35,252 nucleotides of DNA from a virus (IMGVR_UViG_3300007541_000078:1-35252), one strand, 5' to 3'. Positions 24,801 to 32,468 are shown, numbered from the stretch's first letter. The notes: a model not told the origin generated them from the sequence alone. Numbers and translations are program-made.

Positions 24801-27785
24801 CTCGTCAATACCGCGTGCAAGGAAGCCGCTAACTTCGTCTCTACCAAGAATGGCTTTTTCAAGGGCTAGACCACCTACACCGAGGGTAACTGCGGTCATA
24901 GTCGCCGCGACCGTACCCGTCTCAACGGCTAGATTTAGGGCGTATTGTTGGGCTTCGGCATCGGACATACCTGATGCAGTAGCTACTTCGTAAGCACGAT
25001 CATATGTTTCCGCAGCCGTACCGCCAAAGCTCTCAGCAAGGTCGGTAGCCGCAGCCGCGCTTAGACCAGTCGTAGCCGCCATCCGTGCGGACAGCGTTCT
25101 GCCGACAGCCATAGCTGCGCCTTTAGCGCCAAGGGTAGCTACACCACCCACTGCAAGAGGTACAAGCTCCTGCATGGCTTCGACACCGATGTATTCCGCG
25201 ATAAACGCAGTCGGCTGAGTAGCAATCGCACCCGCGATGTTCTCAACTTTTTCAAAGGCCCGCTCGTACCATGGCGCGTCAGGGTCAAGCTCTGACGGAC
25301 GGTTCATAAGCGAATTAAGTTCTTGTAGGTTCTGGTTGTACTCTTCGGTGGTAGACGCTTCACCCAGCTTAACAAGTTTGTCTGCGAACTGTCCGAGTGC
25401 GGTTTCAGAAGGCACCACACCAGCAAGAGCAACAACACCGTTGAAGGCTTTAAGGATGCCGCCCCCTGCCTTCATGACGTTAGCAGCGGTGTTAACCAGC
25501 GCGTCGTTACCAGTGTTTTTAGCGAGATTTATAATGTTTGATGCAAAGTTAATGGCATTGTCTACGCCACCAAGCTGCGCACCTGCTGCCTGAATTACAG
25601 CGTTGTCGGTAAGTGCATCGTTAATCTGCTGTGCACTGGCGTTACCTTGCAGGAGGCCATTAATGGTGTCGCCAAAGGTCGCAGTGCTGTTACCTCCGTA
25701 AATGGTAATCCGCATTGGGGTGACTAAGTTGCCATCCATATCTTTGGTTACTACCCCGTAAGGACGACCTTGGCTATCATAGGAAGTAGTAACAGTTACA
25801 CGCCCGAACTCAGGGTCATATTTTTGTTCAGTAACGCGTACGTTGCGCCAGACACGGTTACCATCTGCGTCGTATTCAACCGAGGCTTTACCCGAAGCAA
25901 CGTCTTGCCATGAAGTACCAGACGCAAGACCTGCGGTAGAAGTACCTTGGTTATCCTGTGCGTAAAGCGCGGCTTTTTCTGCGTCTGTAAGAATGTCACC
26001 ATCCATACCATCAGAAGTATCAAACCCCAATGCCCCCAACCGTGCGCGGTTATCTGCATCCAGCGTAGCGTTTCGGTACGGGTTATCGTTTCGGTTTGCC
26101 AGCCCTGTTTGAACTTGCGCAGCTAGGTCCGCAACAACCGATTCGTCATTAAGCGCGGCTTCAAGATCATTGGGGTTGTCGTATGCGCTAGAAATAGCGT
26201 TATAGACTCCCTGAAGCTGATTGGCGTTCAAACTGCTCGGATCAATACCTGCTTCGGTAAACACACGGTTCATCATCGCAGACGTATTACGCCGTTGCGC
26301 CGCATTAAACTGGTCAAAGTTCGTATATACGTTCTCGTATTGACCGTTTTCTAGGAAGTGTTGATACGCATCGACGCCAGCAGGAAGGTCGTTTAGCGCA
26401 CGGTATTCGGCCTCGTTGAACAGTGGGTCCATCACCAGAGTGACCGCCTTGGTCAGCTCGTCGTTGAGTGGTTTAAGCTCGTCGTCCAACCGCTCAATAG
26501 ACACGTTCATGTTGCTCTGTGCTTCGAGCAAGTCAGCTTCAGCGGTCTCAAGCAGTCCTGTGTCACGCTCAATAGCCGTGACTAGGTTCTCCATAAGCGG
26601 GTTATACTGTTGATACTTCGTGTTGAAGTTCTCAATCATGGTGTTGAGTGCGCCAACAGATTTGTTGTACTCGATCTGCTGTGCCTCGTTGTTTGTAGGC
26701 AGTCCAGCAATGCGCGTCTTTTCCGCTTCAATATCTTCGTAAAGACCAGCCAACTCGGTGCGCATATCTTCATATGCTCTGGCGTTAGCTTGGCGGCGCA
26801 GGCCAATATCATTAACTCGTTTAGCAGCGTCTTCGGTTTCTTGGTAGTCACCAGAAATTTTATCCAGTGTGTTACCGATGAAGTCACCAACCTTAGAGTT
26901 ATCAATGGCTTCCTTGAGTTTGGCACCGCCATATGCTGACAGTGTGGCCTGCAACGCGGCGGCGGCTTGCTCGCCTGACCCACCTGACAAAGCAACCGCT
27001 GTAACACGCTGCAACGCAGCGGTGGTATATGCAAGTGCAGCAGGGTCATCAAAACTAACGCCCCCTTTCGCTGCCAAGTCAGACACAAGCTCAGTCGTCA
27101 ACAGACCACGCGTAACTGCACCTGCCATCAACTCGGGCGTGATCTGCTGGCCTTGAAGCTGCGCAGTAATACCTGCGGCGACAATGTTGGATACGGTGTT
27201 TGGAATCGGCTTGGTAGTAACACGCCCCGTGTCGGGGTCTTTTACCTGCACCTCGAAGCCTAGAGATTCCTGAATTTTACCAAGGCCCGCTGACACGCCC
27301 GCGCTTAGACCACCACGTAGGAAGGCTTGCATTGGGTCTTCGCCGTAGATAACGGCAGTCGTTGCTTGAACTGCGCCCTCTTTGACGATTTCACCAACAA
27401 GCTCGCTACCTACTGCTTCGGCAACGTAGTCACCTGCGTAAGAACCAACTTCACCACCGACAGCGCTTGCAACGTAAGAAACAGCCGTAGCTTTCAGAAC
27501 GTCACCAATATCACCGCCGTTAGCAGCGACACTAGCCCCATCAATCAGTGGAATTGCCCACGCATTACCCGTAGCCACCGCAGCAATCTTAGCGATTGTT
27601 TCGATGGGGTTGTCCATAAGGGCGTCGATCGTATCGCCAACGAAATTTGCAACAGGTTTGATGATTTCATCTGCAACGAAGTCAACGACATCGCTGATCC
27701 CGTCACCGACCCATTCGATAACGTCACCGACTGCATCAGCTACACCGCCGATAACATCGCCAATAAAATCAACAACTGCTGACAC
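21858..27785 (-). CDS. Giant repeat-rich tail/ejection-type protein
   Basis: A 1975-residue protein starting at GTG 27785 after AAGGGG. Residues 1-60 are an unusual amphipathic array of DFIGDVIGGVADAVGDVI type that could form membrane-active helices. Hydrophobic Gly/Ala segments recur, for instance at about 1040-1075. Near residues 455-482 is one YRALNDLPAGVDAYQHFLENG unit like those of alphaproteobacterial hemolysin-type proteins. Residues 1120-1345 carry about five tandem units of 45-50 residues, and residues 1418-1860 carry seven TG(I/L/V)Y units. A single EF-hand/dockerin-like loop (DVTGDGIVDIND) lies near 1819-1832. The end carries YAKGGQV. No enzyme motif is seen. It is probably a structural or DNA-ejection protein. 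Confidence 0.7.
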   Translation of the reverse strand: MSAVVDFIGDVIGGVADAVGDVIEWVGDGISDVVDFVADEIIKPVANFVGDTIDALMDNPIETIAKIAAVATGNAWAIPLIDGASVAANGGDIGDVLKATAVSYVASAVGGEVGSYAGDYVAEAVGSELVGEIVKEGAVQATTAVIYGEDPMQAFLRGGLSAGVSAGLGKIQESLGFEVQVKDPDTGRVTTKPIPNTVSNIVAAGITAQLQGQQITPELMAGAVTRGLLTTELVSDLAAKGGVSFDDPAALAYTTAALQRVTAVALSGGSGEQAAAALQATLSAYGGAKLKEAIDNSKVGDFIGNTLDKISGDYQETEDAAKRVNDIGLRRQANARAYEDMRTELAGLYEDIEAEKTRIAGLPTNNEAQQIEYNKSVGALNTMIENFNTKYQQYNPLMENLVTAIERDTGLLETAEADLLEAQSNMNVSIERLDDELKPLNDELTKAVTLVMDPLFNEAEYRALNDLPAGVDAYQHFLENGQYENVYTNFDQFNAAQRRNTSAMMNRVFTEAGIDPSSLNANQLQGVYNAISSAYDNPNDLEAALNDESVVADLAAQVQTGLANRNDNPYRNATLDADNRARLGALGFDTSDGMDGDILTDAEKAALYAQDNQGTSTAGLASGTSWQDVASGKASVEYDADGNRVWRNVRVTEQKYDPEFGRVTVTTSYDSQGRPYGVVTKDMDGNLVTPMRITIYGGNSTATFGDTINGLLQGNASAQQINDALTDNAVIQAAGAQLGGVDNAINFASNIINLAKNTGNDALVNTAANVMKAGGGILKAFNGVVALAGVVPSETALGQFADKLVKLGEASTTEEYNQNLQELNSLMNRPSELDPDAPWYERAFEKVENIAGAIATQPTAFIAEYIGVEAMQELVPLAVGGVATLGAKGAAMAVGRTLSARMAATTGLSAAAATDLAESFGGTAAETYDRAYEVATASGMSDAEAQQYALNLAVETGTVAATMTAVTLGVGGLALEKAILGRDEVSGFLARGIDELGTRIGNGAKITIREGVTESIEEGGATAYREGHLAQLDPSINVAGEVAGAAFMGFLIGGPIAGGAYGVSQTGDMYSNLVSAMNPEVNAIITNTPNTTAGLQNAANSLTELGITGAAQTNILNNINDSKYTSTQEAESAFQTTNPDYTPTQDEIEQFIGAGTESQTVQQIAEHIDTRYFDTQEVIAAAAQEGITLTEEQAQQYVQQTDETQAVTDLRAELDPQYTTYEESKQFFNDLGFTPTKAQIEQFVGATTEAEQQAAIATFVDPLYTDAEEARAFLESFGYTPTDQEVASFTGQVRESQQEAAIEEYTDPRVVDAEEVAAAYEALGLTRPTDADIQELVGQYAEVELAGRAEEYLPTARYNSIMNILENFSGEAGVSDEMQEALDVVKADMINALGDLGLDVAVIDQTTKNLEAAVGKIASGEEEATGLYAYIDDAVQTLKNSGLTNEEVQATVEGIVGTPATGDAEATGIYAQLDTLAGDLTDVETSVLDKLATVGGDLDAAIDAVATDLGVTRDEIMGQIGTPATEDAAATGIYAYLDSNIDEVLDILGAPATEDTESTGLYNYIDNAVDNLGLSLQDLIGNVGTAAEYDADGNLVTAPTGIYAEIADLEAQGLSNAEAIAQVALDLGVAVTDITNALTQTEEALSGEIGEVAGDVSNIALTLGQPAIPDNPFTDEDESTDATGLFGLIDKYETAGQERDEAISSAIDELSTDLGVAKADILDQLGLTETNLTNQIDLLETSFTEQLGATEEALSGQITGVEEALGEQITGVEESLSADIETVANYVGKPAQDVTQTDIDFVADVIAQNQVLNEQQLALYDVTGDGIVDINDQTLLEQALGGEQVTFADTSQFTPTGVYGTIQDVQTDLTQQMEQNQEQTLDTIQQMEQNIVTNIEDEAMREGARNFLQMALQAPDAAGQQVSVRTPDPLQLRYIYDWSSIFANPSQQALFPSPYAKGGQVEDTTDKLLNIIGGK
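22205..23530 (-). repeat. TG(I/L/V)Y repeat family in the 1975-residue protein
   Basis: Seven units share a core of ATG(I/L)YxY(I/L)D, for example EEEATGLYAYIDDAV, EDAAATGIYAYLDSN, EDTESTGLYNYIDNAV and FTPTGVYGTIQDV. Several are preceded by G(T/A)PAT-x-D. Spacing is variable (about 40-110 residues), with coiled-coil-like sequence between units. Confidence 0.8.
23750..24425 (-). repeat. Tandem 45-50-residue repeats in the 1975-residue protein
   Basis: About five consecutive units follow the pattern YxxxxEAxxFxxxxGYTPTxxEIxxFVG...DP, for example LYTDAEEARAFLESFGYTPT and QYTTYEESKQFFNDLGFTPT. The units look like helix-turn-helix pairs in a solenoid and are well diverged, so the array is old rather than recently copied. 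Confidence 0.8.
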
Positions 27786-27786
27786 G

Positions 27787-28257
27787 TTATAACCCCTTCG
27801 CCAACGGCTCTTTGCCGAGTTTTATAAACACCACGTACTTGTCGTCGTACTGTTTAAGCCGCCCGATACCAATCTCAGTATCCTGTTTTCTTGCACGGCG
27901 TTGGAATATCTTGAACGCGTTTAGAAAAACAGGGCCGTCAAAAATCGTCGTGTAATGCGTTATGCCCTTTTGTTGAAGGTACGTGAAATACTTAAAGCCG
28001 TTAACTGCAAAGTTACGGCCTGTGTCCACGTTGAACGCACGTCCTACCATTTTCTTTTTGTTTGGACCTTTGCCTCGATGCGCTAAGAACACCGTGTTGC
28101 CAATCTGGACAATATCCGTATCAGGCAAGTTGGTTTCCGCAGCGATCGCTGCCATTACAGCCTCATTAGAAAACTTCATCTGGGGCATGTTGTAGATTGT
28201 CTGCGCGACAATCTCAGGTCCGGGTAGGATTTTCTCGTTACTGTCTACAATAACCAT
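27787..28257 (-). CDS. Conserved phage protein downstream of KAS, GNAT-like fold possible
   Basis: A 156-residue protein (MVIVDSNEKILPGPEIVAQT at its start). The middle has DIVQIGNTVFLAHRGKG, then VNGFKYFTYLQQKGITHYTT and NAFKIFQRRARK, ending in a beta-like YVVFIKLG. This alternating strand-helix layout resembles small GNAT-like proteins found in late regions of marine phages, but the acetyl-CoA-binding RxxGxG/A loop is not evident. A longer frame begins further upstream inside the KAS gene. ATG 28257 is chosen because GGGAGGTG precedes it and it sits one base after the KAS stop. A link to acyl-ACP use is speculation from position alone. Confidence 0.55.
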   Translation of the reverse strand: MVIVDSNEKILPGPEIVAQTIYNMPQMKFSNEAVMAAIAAETNLPDTDIVQIGNTVFLAHRGKGPNKKKMVGRAFNVDTGRNFAVNGFKYFTYLQQKGITHYTTIFDGPVFLNAFKIFQRRARKQDTEIGIGRLKQYDDKYVVFIKLGKEPLAKGL

Positions 28258-28258
28258 C

Positions 28259-29371
28259 TCACACCTCCCGTGAAAACAACGCAGCCGAGTAGATATTACC
28301 CATTCCAGCGGCAAGACTGAGGATAAGTCCATCGGGTACAGGGGCGTCAGAAGACAAGAACACAGGATCATCCTGAGTCCTATTCAAAATCTTAGGCACA
28401 TAGCCAGATTTCAGGTCGTTTAGCAGCAAACCAGTCTCCAATAATCCGCTAGCGCCCATGGTGTGTCCGATACGTGGTTTGTAAGACGTAGCTACAAACT
28501 CGTTAAGAGAACTTAAAAGCGCCGATTTTTCCGCAGCATTATTGACTGGCGTGCCAGTTCCATGCGTTTTGACCAACCTTACATCATTTTGGTGGGCTTT
28601 GGCTACAAATAATGCGCCTTCGATGGCTTTTATGAAGCCAGAACCGTCATTTCTCTGGCCCAGAGGGTTCGTATTGTCCTCGGCGGAGCTGTATGCGCCC
28701 TTAAATTCAGCCAGTGGAGCCGCCATTCCTCTGTGTTCTTTCTCGAAAATAGCTATAACTGCGCCCTGCCCAATGTGGAACCCTTGGTTATGGTCATCAA
28801 ACGCAGATGGCTGCATCTTGTCCTCGTCGGCATATTGTAGGCTAGCCCCTGCCTCTCCGAAGAACTCCAGCACCAAGTTGTTTACGCTGTCCTCACCGCT
28901 GAACACGATCACACGGTCAAACCCGTAGTTCGTCATAAGGTTCTGCATGTTCATCAAGACATGCAGGCTGGAAGCGCAGGCGCTTGCATCGGTCGATACG
29001 TGGTCATGAACCCCAAACATAGTGGCGATCCGCCCCGCATAGATATTGGTTAGTACGATAAATGGTACTTTTACTTTGTAATGCAGTTCCGCATCGGGGT
29101 TTTTGTCATACCGCCCGTTGGTGCCCATCCAGCCTTGGTTGCCCGCAGCGAAGAGAAACCCAGTCTTGCCCTTCACGGGGTTGTCGAGAACGTAGCTGCG
29201 TAGCTCCTCGTCTATCAGGCTTTCCAGCAGGACGTGCGGCGGGTATTTAAGGCCAGACTTGGCCCTGCGAAACGTATTCGGCAGGATGTGGGCATGTTGG
29301 GGAAACGGTATATCGGAGATTAACTTCTTTTCAGTTGTGCACGCAGTGCGGCATTGCGTTAAGTAAATCAT
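28259..29371 (-). CDS. Beta-ketoacyl-ACP synthase (KAS, FabF/FabB-like)
   Basis: A 370-residue thiolase-fold condensing enzyme. The active site is complete: Cys132 in STDASACASS, His270 in KTHGTGTP and His303 in GHTMGASG, with Lys298 five residues before it. The Cys-His (138) and His-His (33) distances are close to those of E. coli FabF (140 and 37). The C-terminal GMGNIYSAALF matches the Gly-rich end of the family. The protein is about 40 residues shorter than FabF, and the usual N-terminal VVVTGLG segment is missing or replaced. The enzyme would condense an acyl chain with malonyl-ACP. It is coupled to the ACP gene by ATGA and lies among tail genes. Confidence 0.9.
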   Translation of the reverse strand: MIYLTQCRTACTTEKKLISDIPFPQHAHILPNTFRRAKSGLKYPPHVLLESLIDEELRSYVLDNPVKGKTGFLFAAGNQGWMGTNGRYDKNPDAELHYKVKVPFIVLTNIYAGRIATMFGVHDHVSTDASACASSLHVLMNMQNLMTNYGFDRVIVFSGEDSVNNLVLEFFGEAGASLQYADEDKMQPSAFDDHNQGFHIGQGAVIAIFEKEHRGMAAPLAEFKGAYSSAEDNTNPLGQRNDGSGFIKAIEGALFVAKAHQNDVRLVKTHGTGTPVNNAAEKSALLSSLNEFVATSYKPRIGHTMGASGLLETGLLLNDLKSGYVPKILNRTQDDPVFLSSDAPVPDGLILSLAAGMGNIYSAALFSREV

Positions 29372-29673
29372 GCCAATTCCCTCACTAAGTCTTTAATTGT
29401 TTCAAACTCGTCTTCGGGGTCTTGGGTCTTCTTCTCCATGATAAAATCACGCAGCGCGCCGACACTGGATACGGGCCACTCAGAGTCCAGCTCCTCTTCG
29501 ATGCCATAGGCTTCACCTAGAATGACGTAGGTGAGCGTAACATCGAGGCTATCTAAGCCTGTAGTGTCTTCATTTATTGGGGTTTCGAGGGATTTAGCAG
29601 GGATAAAGTCGTCGGTAATGACTTTCTGCTTCGCCCCCACAGCATTAAAAAGTTCAAGGAAATCAAAGGCCAT
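29368..29673 (-). CDS. Acyl carrier protein (ACP)
   Basis: A 101-residue acidic protein. GLDSLDVT holds Ser42, the site for 4'-phosphopantetheine attachment, at the start of the second helix, as in bacterial ACPs (DSL motif). Downstream YVILGEAYGIEEEL fits helix II and its following loop. The last 20 residues are an acidic extension beyond the usual 75-85 residues. It should carry acyl intermediates for the adjoining KAS once modified by a host phosphopantetheinyl transferase, since none is visible here. AGGAG precedes ATG 29673. Its stop overlaps the KAS start (ATGA). Confidence 0.9.
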   Translation of the reverse strand: MAFDFLELFNAVGAKQKVITDDFIPAKSLETPINEDTTGLDSLDVTLTYVILGEAYGIEEELDSEWPVSSVGALRDFIMEKKTQDPEDEFETIKDLVRELA

Positions 29674-29691
29674 TTGTCGCTCCTGTTATAG

Positions 29692-29746
29692 GGTACCCCC
29701 AGTATATACATCTGGGCACCGGAAGCAACTAGACACTATAAGTTGC
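29692..29746 (-). promoter_or_regulatory. Two hairpins between the fibre and ACP genes
   Basis: GCAACT (29725-29730) pairs with AGTTGC (29741-29746) across the fibre stop codon. CCCAG (29698-29702) pairs with CTGGG (29712-29716), with GGT/ACC outer arms at 29692 and 29718. This 62-base gap is the longest one between the fibre gene and the giant genes. Neither stem is followed by a T-run on the minus strand, so partial termination, mRNA processing or translation control are all possible. Confidence 0.4.
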
Positions 29747-30359
29747 TAACAAATGATACCGCAACGACAGTGGATGGGATTCCGGGGTGAGGTGATGTAG
29801 GTGCAGTGGAGTCAAGTGATAAAGATAAGTCTGCTGTAGCCCAATACATTTCGATGTATTGACCTGCTGTTAGATCAATAGAAAAGTTCCAAAACACTGG
29901 CTGGTTAGAATTACCTTTAATTGTCTGTTCCTGCCCACCATAAGCCACATCGGTTCCGTTTTTGTTAATCCACGTAGTTATCTTAACATCAGAAGAGTTA
30001 GTGTGTGCGGTTTGTAATGTCACTTGGAAGTTGTAAACTCCATCAGCCGTCACAGTAATCCGTGTATTATCTACGCCTGCTATACTTATCCCGTTACCGA
30101 TATAGGTGTTTTCAAACTCCACAGGATAGCCTGTATTAGTAACCGCAGCCGTTTGGTCAGCGGTGCTATAAAAGAGACCCCGTGGCATGTATAGAAACTT
30201 GCCACCATCGTCGGTGCTGAGCAACGTGTTGAGAGAGTTAACCAAACGATTGAAAAATAGCCGCAGAACGTTGCTGTTCTGGTCCATAAATGGACGACGG
30301 TACTCTTCAGGGGCCAGTGGTAGAGCAGGCGGCTCTACTCTCTCAATCTCATTTGCCAT
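29736..30359 (-). CDS. C1q/TNF-like beta-sandwich fibre or decoration protein
   Basis: A 207-residue protein. The first 55 residues include a helical segment (NVLRLFFNRLVNSLNTLLS) that could trimerise. The rest reads as a jelly-roll domain of C1q type: GLFYSTADQTAA, then GISIAGVDNTRITVTADGVY, NFQVTLQ, KITTWINKNGT, and the closing AGQYIEMYWATADLSLSL. Such domains form trimeric heads on phage fibres and bind receptors, so a receptor-binding role is plausible. It follows the gp10-like gene with a TAATG overlap and GGAGG before the start. Confidence 0.7.
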   Translation of the reverse strand: MANEIERVEPPALPLAPEEYRRPFMDQNSNVLRLFFNRLVNSLNTLLSTDDGGKFLYMPRGLFYSTADQTAAVTNTGYPVEFENTYIGNGISIAGVDNTRITVTADGVYNFQVTLQTAHTNSSDVKITTWINKNGTDVAYGGQEQTIKGNSNQPVFWNFSIDLTAGQYIEMYWATADLSLSLDSTAPTSPHPGIPSTVVAVSFVSNL

Positions 30360-32248
30360 TAGCGCCTCCCATCAGGGCGCATATCTACGCGGGGCGATCC
30401 TAGCTGCCACTTAACTCCAAGGTCAGTGGACTCCATTTTGAGCGACATCTGCCGTCCCCGCACGCGGGTATTAACCTGCCCTGTAAACTGCTCAATCGGC
30501 ACAGTGGCGGTGCGTGTTACTGCGCCCGAGTTTGATCCACCTTCTGACAAGGGGTTATTGTACCCAGACCCAGAGTTAGCCAAAGGCAGCAAGCTCATTG
30601 TAGCGGCAGGGCTGGTCGCGGTAGACCCGTCGAAGGTCACATCAGGCATAATCCGCCAGATAAAGGCAAACTTGTCGCCATCATCGAGATCAAACTGCCC
30701 AGACGTAATAGTCGCTGTAATCGGCACTGGGGTGCCTGTCTCGTTGTCGTCTGTGCCTAGCTCGTGGTTGACGAGGTTGTAACTGTAAGTCGCCGCAAGC
30801 GGGTAGTCTCGCAGACCTGAATCGAGCCACGCAGTGCGCCCCATAGTGCCGTAGTACCATGTTTGTTCGAGGTAGTTATAGACCACGTACTTATCTACGT
30901 TGTCACTGCCCAATGAGCAGTAGAACCACCAGACTTCGTGGAAGGCTTCGTTGGTCCCCGCAAATACTTGGTCGTATTGCAGCTCGTTAAAGTCACCAAA
31001 CACAAAGCGGCGCACGTCGCATTTCAACGGCTGACTGCGACCATCGTACATGTAGAACTTATCTTTCCCCATCCAGAACGCGACACCACTGGCAAAAGCC
31101 ACGGCGTTTTGAGACGCAATGGAGATGTTATCACCGACCAACTGAGCGCCCCATACCGCAGGTGCGCCTTGGTATTGCAGGGAATACAGGGAGGAGTTGG
31201 TCCAAACGAGCACCTCTTGGCGAGACTGTTTAGCAGACACAATCCGTGTGCCACGAGAAAGCCGCAAGGAACCCGCTTGGTTTGTTGACGCTGGCGTCCA
31301 GTTTGCAGGGTCTTCCTGATCGGACCAGCGAATAAGCATCGGGTCTACCGTAGCAGTGCCAACATCGTTGGTGCCAAAGCAGAACACAAAACGATTGATG
31401 TCCGACACAAGAATAAAGTTTTGTTGGGTGGGTACGTCAGACGCGCCAGCCAAAGATGACAGATACACGCCTCGTGTACTCACGCCATTGGTTGCGTCCC
31501 AATAGAAAATGTCCCCGCCACGAGGGCCAAAGATAAGGTCTTCACCAAAGTTAGACTGACTCCAGAGGCGGATTGCTTCGGTGGAAATACCACCTGTACC
31601 CCAGACACCTGCGCCCCATGTGCCGCCGCCCCAACCAGAAAGAGGGACTTCATATGGCTCACCAGTACGGATTTGGTACGCGCCAACAACTGCGGCACCC
31701 CCGTTACCTGTGTCTGATCCATCAGCCAGTACGGGCGCACCCGTCACATTGTCTTTGGCTTCGACCTCGTAGTTATCGTCGTCGATAACCACAGTGATCT
31801 GATACTCTTGGTTCAGAATGTCGGCAGTGATATTGCCTCCGAGAGACACCGCGCCGCTGAAAGTAACAAAGTCATTCACACGAGCACCGTGCCCGTTATC
31901 AGTGACCGTTAGAGTCGCATCGCCGCTCGTAGCCGCAAAGGTAACGTCCCCAGCCGCAGTAGTCTCCCGAATCGGTGTAATGTCATTGTAACCGCCACCT
32001 TGTTCGAGGTAGAACTTTAAGTGCGTACCGACACCAATCAAGTTAATGCTGCCGAGCGTTACCCAGTTCCATAAGGAACGGCATACGCCAAGGAAGGTAG
32101 TGCCTGATATTTGCGACCAACCACCAATCTTTTCTGGAAACCCCTGCCTAAAGCGAACTTTATCGCACTCGTACCAACCACCTTCGTTGGTGTAACGTGT
32201 TACTTCGCGGTTGATTCCGGGTTTGAATATAAGTTTCTTTAGGGGCAT
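30359..32248 (-). CDS. P22 gp10-like tail/DNA-stabilisation protein
   Basis: A 629-residue beta-rich protein. The opening KKLIFKPGINREVTRYTNEG with GGWYECDKVRFRQGFPEKIG is a common start of marine podovirus homologues of the P22 gp10 tail hub protein that closes the portal after packaging. Trp- and Gly-rich beta segments recur (IRLWSQSNFGEDLIFGPRGG, MLIRWSDQEDPANWTP, VWWFYCSLG), as in a propeller-like fold. A Ca-like or Ig-like insert at about 100-180 has TLTVTDNGHG and similar strands. It is the best marker that the virion is short-tailed. The end is coupled to the fibre gene. Confidence 0.75.
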   Translation of the reverse strand: MPLKKLIFKPGINREVTRYTNEGGWYECDKVRFRQGFPEKIGGWSQISGTTFLGVCRSLWNWVTLGSINLIGVGTHLKFYLEQGGGYNDITPIRETTAAGDVTFAATSGDATLTVTDNGHGARVNDFVTFSGAVSLGGNITADILNQEYQITVVIDDDNYEVEAKDNVTGAPVLADGSDTGNGGAAVVGAYQIRTGEPYEVPLSGWGGGTWGAGVWGTGGISTEAIRLWSQSNFGEDLIFGPRGGDIFYWDATNGVSTRGVYLSSLAGASDVPTQQNFILVSDINRFVFCFGTNDVGTATVDPMLIRWSDQEDPANWTPASTNQAGSLRLSRGTRIVSAKQSRQEVLVWTNSSLYSLQYQGAPAVWGAQLVGDNISIASQNAVAFASGVAFWMGKDKFYMYDGRSQPLKCDVRRFVFGDFNELQYDQVFAGTNEAFHEVWWFYCSLGSDNVDKYVVYNYLEQTWYYGTMGRTAWLDSGLRDYPLAATYSYNLVNHELGTDDNETGTPVPITATITSGQFDLDDGDKFAFIWRIMPDVTFDGSTATSPAATMSLLPLANSGSGYNNPLSEGGSNSGAVTRTATVPIEQFTGQVNTRVRGRQMSLKMESTDLGVKWQLGSPRVDMRPDGRR

Positions 32249-32256
32249 GGGATCAC

Positions 32257-32466
32257 CTACATAGTTTCACCAAAGACTGGTGGCAGTGTTGTGACCTCAA
32301 TGGACACACTTTGCTTCAAATTTAGCGCTTGTCCGCAATCTGAGCAAGCATCTGCCTCAAGTTCCGCTTCATCGAGGTCGTAACCACAATGCGCACAAAC
32401 AACTTCTAGTGTGTGGGTCGGTTCGGTTACACCATTAGATTCGCGTGCCTGCACTGTCTTTTTCAT
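32257..32466 (-). CDS. Small zinc-ribbon protein
   Basis: A 69-residue protein with two CxxC pairs, CAHC (24-27) and CSDC (41-44), separated by an acidic helix-like stretch, forming one zinc ribbon. It lies between the endolysin and the gp10-like gene, eight bases before the latter. The ribosome binding site is weak (GGTG). The function is unknown. It is distinct in sequence from the zinc ribbon at the left end of the window. Confidence 0.65.
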   Translation of the reverse strand: MKKTVQARESNGVTEPTHTLEVVCAHCGYDLDEAELEADACSDCGQALNLKQSVSIEVTTLPPVFGETM

Positions 32467-32468
32467 AA

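Noticed and set aside
28258-28371. Extended start for the 156-residue gene
   Set aside because: The extra 38 residues lie inside the KAS gene in another frame. ATG 28257 has GGGAGGTG directly upstream.
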